A stretch of 64,000 bases of DNA, from NCBI RefSeq assembly GCF_963676685.1, contig NC_092353.1:8894207-8958206 (forward strand), given 5' to 3'. Position numbers and translations under genes: made by a program. The DNA comes from Mytilus edulis (lineage: Eukaryota; Mollusca; Bivalvia; Mytilida; Mytilidae). Positions 56,862 to 64,000 of the stretch are shown here, one piece after another. Below the pieces are notes generated by a model. It was not told the DNA's origin. It saw only the letters and a list, made by a program, of their open reading frames with translations, and searched no databases. Within the stretch, counting starts at the first letter, position 1, and the number at the start of each line of letters is the position of its first letter.

Positions 56862-59800
56862 ATGGCGGATCCCACAATGGTAACATTTTAGAATAGCGAA
56901 GTGACTTACGTCCTAATTAAATCCAGGCTTTTATTAGCTTTGACATTAACCATTATTTACTCAAGTTTAAACAAAAATGCACACCTCTTTGAATCGACTA
57001 TAGGACGTAAATGACATCAGAAAAAATACCATAGGTCAATACAAATGTTGAATTTTAAGAAAAACAACAATGTTATTTTTGAAGCAATTTGAGACATTGA
57101 GAGTGAGATGTTTGTTTGTTTGTACATTTTTTTTCTCCCATCTATTTTATATGAGATAGGTTGTAATATGAGGCAGGCATTACCTGTAAATGGGGACGAA
57201 GTCTGTATGAATTATTTTTTTGTAACTTAATTATTTGTCAAAAAGAAACGGAAATACCGTAACGTTTCCGAGTTTGGTTCTGTTGTTAGGGATTTTAGTT
57301 GTGACGTTATTTAAATTATGACGTCATATGCAATGTAAACAAAGAAACGCTATCATTAGGTAACGTTTTTTCATATCAAGGAATTATTAAAAATGAAATT
57401 GGTATTGCGTGTTTCTTCCTATTTTATACTAGACTGATAAATATATATTTTACTCAAAGTTTCATACAAACGAGACCGGAAAAAGGAAGTATATTGTACA
57501 TTTCTGCGCAGGTCCGGGATTTCAAAACATGACATAAAAAAAATTGAACGATTTTGAGTTCATTAGTACAATGAAAAATTCGGGAAATTTTCCCGAATCT
57601 TTTTTTTGTTGTTGAATTTTCTACTGTTATTGGGGACTTCGTCCCCATATAATTGAAATAGTACACAGTCCAAACAAGGTAATTCTAGTCATCGACAAAT
57701 GCTTTAGTCTTGACTTTAGTGAGTGTCAACTTGACACTATAATCTCTCTGTATTTTTTATCACTCTGGTAAATTTATGTCGCTATTGTATAAGACTCAAT
57801 AGTATGTTTGTAATAATGATGTGGCACTGCAGAGAAAAATAAATAATTAACCCTTTTAAAAAAAAAAAAACCCTTAACTATCATTGTATGTATGTATGAA
57901 CTTCGATATTCCGCCTGTTAAGACACACCCCTTGATTGACTGCAAGGGTACAGCGGATCCATGTACACTCCCTAAGGATTAATGGAGATGTGTCCTTTAC
58001 AATATTATCCCACCACCAGAACAATCCCCACCCAACACCGTCTCTCTAGCCTCCTCATAATTTTCACAATACAGTAGATTATATGGTCAACTGTTTCTTT
58101 TTGTCCACCGCTGCATTTGTCGTTGAGTGCTGGGCATATCATTGATTTGTATAAGTTTAAATTACAATATCCTGTTCTTAAACTACATAGTACTGTAGTT
58201 GATATCTGATACATTTCAGTTGATAGTTTGTTTTTGGAACTGTATTTTATACATTTTGTTGAAAGGAATAATATCTTCTTCCCTTATTACTGGTGTCCCA
58301 TGGGTTTTGCCATTTTAACATAATACACTATCTTTTGCTCCTTTTAGTATATATCTTGTTTTGTGAATATTGAAATACTTTCTATTTTTTACCTTTAGTC
58401 TTTACTTAGCCTTTACTTTTATTTAGTAGTGCTATGTAAAGTAGTCTAGTATTTAATTGTCATATAGATTATTTAAGTACACCTATTTAAAGTATGTAAC
58501 AATGCCATGTCCAACCCTATTTTATTAGAGAATCATTAACAAGATATAATTCATACCTTTAAGTGAAAGAGACGTAGATACCATGTCAGGAGTCATTTAT
58601 TTAACTAATTGTAACAGCTGCCTTACCTGATTCATTCAATTGAGTCTCCCCAGATGGGCAAGGGAACACATTTTGTTTGCTTTAAAATTGGATGTTAAAT
58701 AAGCACCAGTCTCTGTTCTGTATTCTGTAGGTGTCACTGTTGACACTGGATTGTATCACTTGTAAATATTAAAGTATTGCATGTACAATTTTCATTTTAA
58801 AAAGATACCAATATCTTCTGCTTTCTCAGTTTGGTGGCGCCATCACTTCTTATTATTCTGCCACTTTTGGTCAAATTACTTAAGCTAAAATGTAAGTAAC
58901 TGAAGTAAAAAAAAATGAACCAATTATGGATTCATTAGACAGTGTATTTATCATGTTTGATTTTTGTTATTATTGAATTTCCTACTGAAAATGAAAACTT
59001 TGTCCGCATATAAGTGTAATACATAATTATTTGTTTTAGGCCACAGAGGAAGGCCAGGGTGAAAAACCTATGATGTTACGGGCAGTAAGTGTGTCAGAAC
59101 CAGGGAGCAAGACACCATTTGAGCTTCCAGAGGATCTTATAAAAAATACAGAACTGGAGATGGATCCTTATAATGAAAATGAGGTGAGAGTAATTAGGCA
59201 ATCACAACATAGTAAAATCAAATTGATTTACTACAGGAAAAAAATATCAAAGTCTTAATGTTTAATGTGAATACAAATTACCTTTTTTGATATTTCATAG
59301 AAGCTCCACTAAGTCACTTAGCTTTGTGTAAATTATTGTAGATAAATCACTGAGCATGCCGCAATTAGGACTTAGATCAAAGGTTAAAAGCTAGCACAAA
59401 ACAAAGTATGGTTCACATCTATTTGCCACACACATTAAACAGCCATATATATAGAACAATCAACAATTCTGTTGTTAAATCTCTTAGCTTAAACTGTCTA
59501 ATTTAAGTAAATGTTATGCCAAGTTTAACCCATTAGATGATACTGTTGCTTCAGCTGAAACTTGTTAGGATTGCACATTTATATTACTGATACGTTCAGT
59601 TGAGTTTCCTTGAATATATCAGTGTTTTATTTAACGCAAAAATTCGAGATCTGGGGTTGTAGTATTGTTTTTTTTTTGCTGATCGAAGGGTGACAAGCAT
59701 TGACTTAAGTTTGTTGCATATTATGTTATCATTTCAACTCAATAGCGTACATCAAATCATTCTAAGTAAGTTTCCGCAAAATAAGTGTGTTACTTCATTA

Positions 59801-62158
59801 GCACATGATGAATTGTTTGAAGTAAATTTGTAATCCCTGTAATCCATGTATTGTGTTAAAAACATCATATTCCTTTCCAAATTGCATGCCAAACATCATT
59901 TATTTTGTAAATTTTCTACATCTGCCATTGGAATATTTGTATAAAGTAGGGACCAGAGTTAGTAAACAGACCCGCTTTGAACGAAATCTGGATTCTCACA
60001 ATAATATCTTCGGACGCATGAATGGCACAGCTGACAGATGAATATTGATCACTAAAACAATATAAATATATATTATCAATATTATAAACAAATCAATTAA
60101 AGGTACATCTTAATTTGCAGACTGCATTAAGGTTTCTACATTCCAAGCCGACATGTTTTATTGTGATTGGTAAACCAGGAGCTGGGAAGACCAGCCTTGT
60201 AAGACGTTTAGCAGCAGAGTGGAAATGTGAACTAATTAATCGTAAGTTATGTGACAATCAATGCATGTAAAAATTTTCAGTATGTTTGTTTTTATTATCA
60301 ATGTTGTCAGGGATTACAGATCAGTTCTAGTTTTAAAAATCAATGAAAAAGTATCTACTTGCTAAATTTGCATCATATATAATCGGATTTGTGGTATGTT
60401 GGTTGGATCAGAATTTTCAGGGATGATTATGAGTAAAAGAGAAATCAATTAATATTCCAACGTTTGCCATACAATGTTTTCAAATAAAAAAAATGGATGA
60501 ATCAACTGTTATGAAAAAGAATTATGTTTTAAGAATGATTGGTCTTTCATCTAATGTGTCTAAAGTATGAAATAAAAAATCACATTTGAAATTTTGAATA
60601 ACAAAAATATGTTTGAATAATCTGTTGATTTTTTTCAGCTACTGAAATAATACTAAGAGCAATTGAAATGGAAACAGAGTCTGGTAAAAAGTGTGCAGAA
60701 ATATTAAACCGTGGTGAAGCAGTGTCGGAGGATATGGTGATAAAAATGATAGAAGAAAAAGTTAACTCCCCTGAAGTAGCACATCACGGTAAGAACTGGT
60801 TCTATAATAAAATACATGGCACTGAAGGAAGGATAGGGGCTTCGAAAATGAAGTTATTACCATTAGAAGTAGTTGAATATTATTCTCATGTATTGCAATA
60901 ATTAAATTTCATTAGTTTAAGATACCGACCATGCTTTTCTGACTGAGTTTCTGATAGATATTTTTAAAGAGAATACCCTTAACAGATTTTGCTGGATATT
61001 TGACAGCATTTCCAATAGTTTAAGTTTTAAGTCTAACAACAGATTCAAGTTATGTAAATGGAAATTTTCAAGCCTTTTTTATTCAACAGGATAGTAAACG
61101 GCTATACAGTTCAAACGTACATGGAAAAATACAGGATTAATCAGACCACATGCTAGAATTAATTAATCAAATACATAGGTTTTCTTGTAATAATATATAA
61201 AGTGAACTCCACCAGTGATTAACTGTTTCTTACTGAAATGACAGAGAAAGACATAATATTAATAGTATAATTTTGTTTTTCAGGTTATGTTTTAGATGAT
61301 TTCCCATCTCTGTCAGAAGATAATATGAGTATAAAGGATCAGCTAGAACTTATAAAGAACTGGAAACTCAAACCAGATTTTATAATTAATATTAAAGTGA
61401 GTATGAACTTGAAAAGTAGACTTTGAAAAATAACATGTTGATGACAAATTGTTCATTGTTTCTGTCTATCTGTTTACATAAATACTCTTGACCCATAAGG
61501 TTAGATATTGTTGAAGACTGTATTTTGCCGTCTATCATGTAAAGATGTCTTTTTGTTATTTTGTCCTTAGATTGCAGGACATATACCCCTCATCCCTCTT
61601 TATGTTCTCTTCATTTAATTTTGTTGAACTTCATTTGGCTTCATGAATTTAAGTTATTTAATAATGATATACATGTCTAAACTACACACTTATTATTCAT
61701 TTTGTTCATGTCTATAAAATAAATTTATATTATGTGATACAAACTTTATTTTCACAGATACCAGATAAAGATTTAGAAGAGAGAAGAACTGGACAGAAGG
61801 TTGACCCGTTAACGGGTATAACTTACATCAAGGAAGTGTATGCACCTGAAAAACCAACTAAACAGGTAATTATACTTTTAAATGGACTTCTTTTTTATAA
61901 ATCAAAATTTACAGTATAATAGAGAATATGAAAGTACATGTATAAATATCGAAAGACGACCTTTTAAAGTTCTGTAGTTTTGTATCCAAATTTGTATCAG
62001 TACTATTGTTAAGTATTGGCTAGTCAGTACAAAATTAGATTATTTTATTGCATTGACATTTTGTAATTGGAAATACCTTTTAATTACAGCCTACCACAGA
62101 GGAAGAAGGAGAAGAAGAAGAGGAGGAGGCAGAGGAAGAAGAAGAGGCTGGTTTGGAG
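56862..62158 (+). CDS. AK9: Adenylate kinase 9, N-terminal exons (gene continues right)
   Basis: Seven coding exons: 56862-56879, 59040-59183, 60121-60241, 60639-60788, 61284-61396, 61758-61865 and 62090-62158. Phases agree and all introns are GT-AG. They give the first 241 residues; the gene runs past the window or into unseen exons. It starts MADPTMATEEGQGEKP. Exon 3 has the P-loop GKPGAGKTS (71-79). Exons 4-5 match the first kinase domain of human AK9 (ETESG…, EEKVNSPEVAHHGYVLDDFP, LKPDFIINIK). Exon 6 has a lid-like VDPLTGITYI. Exon 7 is a Glu-rich linker, also present in human AK9. The enzyme family transfers phosphate between nucleoside mono-, di- and triphosphates; AK9 is a large multi-domain member. 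Unlike the human first domain as I recall it, this one keeps a clear lid motif. Intron 1 (2.2 kb) holds a MITE and a LINE fragment. Confidence 0.93.
57190..57648. mobile_element. TIR element (MITE) in AK9 intron 1
   Basis: ATGGGGACGAAGTC at the left and GACTTCGTCCCCAT at the right form a 14-bp TIR around about 459 bp. A full CRE-type palindrome TGACGTCA lies inside at 57319-57326. A degenerate relative of the right end (gaatttcctactgaaaatga … tgtccgcatataa) occurs at 58976-59012, just before exon 2. Confidence 0.75.
57990..58260 (-). mobile_element. Non-LTR retrotransposon 3' fragment
   Basis: The minus strand encodes YQISTTVLCSLRTGYCNLNL, CPALNDKCSGGQKETVDHII and YCIVKIMRRLERR. This resembles the LRTGH…C…ETVEH…C terminus of Jockey/I-type LINEs, a different family from the copies at 37-44 kb. 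Truncated at both ends; in AK9 intron 1. Confidence 0.6.
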
Positions 62159-64000
62159 GTAAAGTAGTCAAATACAAAAATTACAGGGAAACAGGATAGA
62201 AAAAGGGAGATAAATTAATTAAAAAAAAGCTCAAACGTTCTTCTAGTTAGGATACAGAAGTAACTTGGTAGTTTTTTAAACTACAAATCGACTGACATTT
62301 CAAATTTCCAATAGTCTTTGAATGATATATTGTTATTACTTTTATCAGCATTTCTAACATGTGTCTTAAGATTTATTATTACTTATAGAATAACTAATCG
62401 AAGAATTCAAATAGAGAAAAATATTCAACGAGTGATCGAACACCACATTAATTCACGAATGCGTGTAGCGCATGAGTTAATTATCAGTGTTGGTATGTCA
62501 CAAGTTGAATAATTTTCGATATTTGAATTCTTTCATTAGTTATTCTTTTTATTACTTTGGCAAACAGCTTTTTTTAAAGAAATTAATGTAAAACATGTAA
62601 GGAACTATATCTTTTTTCTACGAATTCACAATTTGTTTTGATCCGCAGTTATCGACGTCTTGACAACACCTATTGTTGTATGATGTCAGAGAGTGAAATA
62701 ACCACGTTTATTTCACATGTGAAATTATCGGTTTTTATTTAACTGAGAAATCAATGTAATTCATTGCAACCAATGTAATAATTTGTGTATATTCATTTCC
62801 AATAATTTTATTATTTGATTAAAAGATAATTATATAGGCATGCATTGTAAAAGCTATTTTGTTTGTTTTTGGAAAATGACGCAGTCATTGTTCCATAACT
62901 GCCGACCTGAACTTCATAACATTTCTCTGCCTACCGCGCTTGGTTTCGTATTTACTATTTTCCATACAAACTGGAATCTGCTTGTGTTATCATTATGCAT
63001 GATCATTGTGTATTTATCAGCCAGGAACCAGTTTACACTCGGTTTCATAATCTACTATACAAACAAACTGGTTCCTGCTTGTATTCCACTACACTCGAAC
63101 AAAGTGTTGTAGTTTGACGGGAACCAGTTTAGAATTTGTAAACTACAAAACGTAATCGGTTATTGTTCATTCCGTTTTGGTGTTTCATACCGACTTATAT
63201 GGTTTGAATAAGCTTAAGACCCTTCAAACATTAATGTGATAGGTATATTAAAGACTGTTTTACAAAAGGATGGAACTGTTTTACTTTCAAAGTCGTACTA
63301 TAGTGATATCTGTCATGTACGGATTTCCACTCTCACCGGTTAATTTCTTCTTTTACACGTGCTTTTGAAACTTCCTGTTTAAACATCGCAAGTTTCAAAA
63401 TTGTTATTTGAGTGAATTAAACTTATTTTAACAATCATGAAGCGTTCCAGAATCATTTTCAAGCAGTTTCTTCTTCTCTTTGATGATGGAAAATAGGTTT
63501 TCTCAAGAAAATACCGCAAACGATCGCAGAGGAATTGAAACGTACAAGTTAAGTCGGCACCTTGTTAAATTGGCATCTAGTCAAATCGGCACCTATTTGA
63601 CGTCAATTCGGCATCCAATAATATTTGTTATAATATTTTCTATTCAATTAATTAATAACTGTTACCAAGTACATAGTGAATATGTTGTTGTGTATTTAGG
63701 TAAATAAGGAAACCAAAGTGAATATGTTGTTGTGTATAAAGGTAAACAACGAATCCCTTACCCAACTGTTGTTTTAACAATTAGACAATTATTAAAATAA
63801 AATGGAAAACTATGAGTCCCTTTCAATAAGTCAAACTTTCATGCCAAATAATTAGCAAATTTAAGGTGTTTTTTCAGTAAAATTTAAACAGCATTAAACC
63901 AACAATCCTGTAAAATGCCATATCCAACTATAGCAGTCATGTGTGACTTTGACGACGTCACACATCACCCGTATTAAGCCTAAGTAAAATGTATAGAAAT
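62159..64000. other. AK9 intron or downstream region to window edge
   Basis: No further AK9 exon was recognised. It contains small inverted motifs: tttcacatgtgaaa at about 62714-62727, aggaaccagttt … aaactggttcct at about 63022-63077, and atgtgtgac … gtcacacat near 63939-63965. Short cggcacc/cggcatc repeats lie at 63552-63617. These look like MITE remnants. Confidence 0.45.

Noticed and set aside
60668-60901. Separate small gene at AK9 exon 4
   Set aside because: It is AK9 exon 4 read through its donor at 60788/60789 into the intron.

Overview
The window reads as a marine bivalve nuclear genome, most likely a mussel of the Mytilus kind. This rests on AT-rich sequence, GT-AG introns of several kb, intron-poor Toll-like receptor genes in tandem, and many dispersed repeats of types I associate with bivalve genomes. 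The species is inferred, not shown. No rRNA, tRNA, CRISPR or bacterial operon was seen. || Layout. 1-15,200: two tandem same-strand Toll-like receptor genes (3603-6191 and 12113-14698), each with its coding region in one exon behind a 3' splice site in the 5' leader. 15,200-19,600: four dispersed repeats, one with a Helitron-like 3' end. 19,694-28,471 (minus): a complete six-exon EIF3H gene with an apparent TOP-type leader. Its introns hold at least four inserted elements, and exon 2 has a tandemly copied splice acceptor. 28,770-34,740: inverted repeats, Penelope-like reverse-transcriptase fragments, and the remains of a minus-strand single-pass membrane protein whose cytoplasmic exon is split by a hAT-like element. 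36,741-49,942 (plus): a three-exon model for a membrane-anchored helical MYND zinc-finger protein; its long introns hold LINE fragments, a (TA)n tract, and a hAT element inserted into one arm of a foldback element. 52,970-56,310: a 3.3-kb minisatellite of about 51-bp units. 56,862 to beyond the right edge (plus): the first seven coding exons of AK9 (adenylate kinase 9). || How the genes relate. No joint pathway is implied. The TLRs would act in innate recognition at a membrane, EIF3H in cytoplasmic translation initiation, and AK9 in nucleotide phosphotransfer. The MYND protein is uncharacterised. || Most unusual points: both TLR TIR domains carry Ile where the BB loop normally has Pro; a 72-bp tandem repeat copies the EIF3H exon 2 acceptor; a transposable element interrupts a transmembrane-protein exon; a foldback element carries a nested hAT whose empty site can be read from the other arm; and the minisatellite unit length keeps long frames open on both strands. 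Exon borders were placed by eye from splice consensus, phase and recalled family similarity; no alignment or transcript was available.
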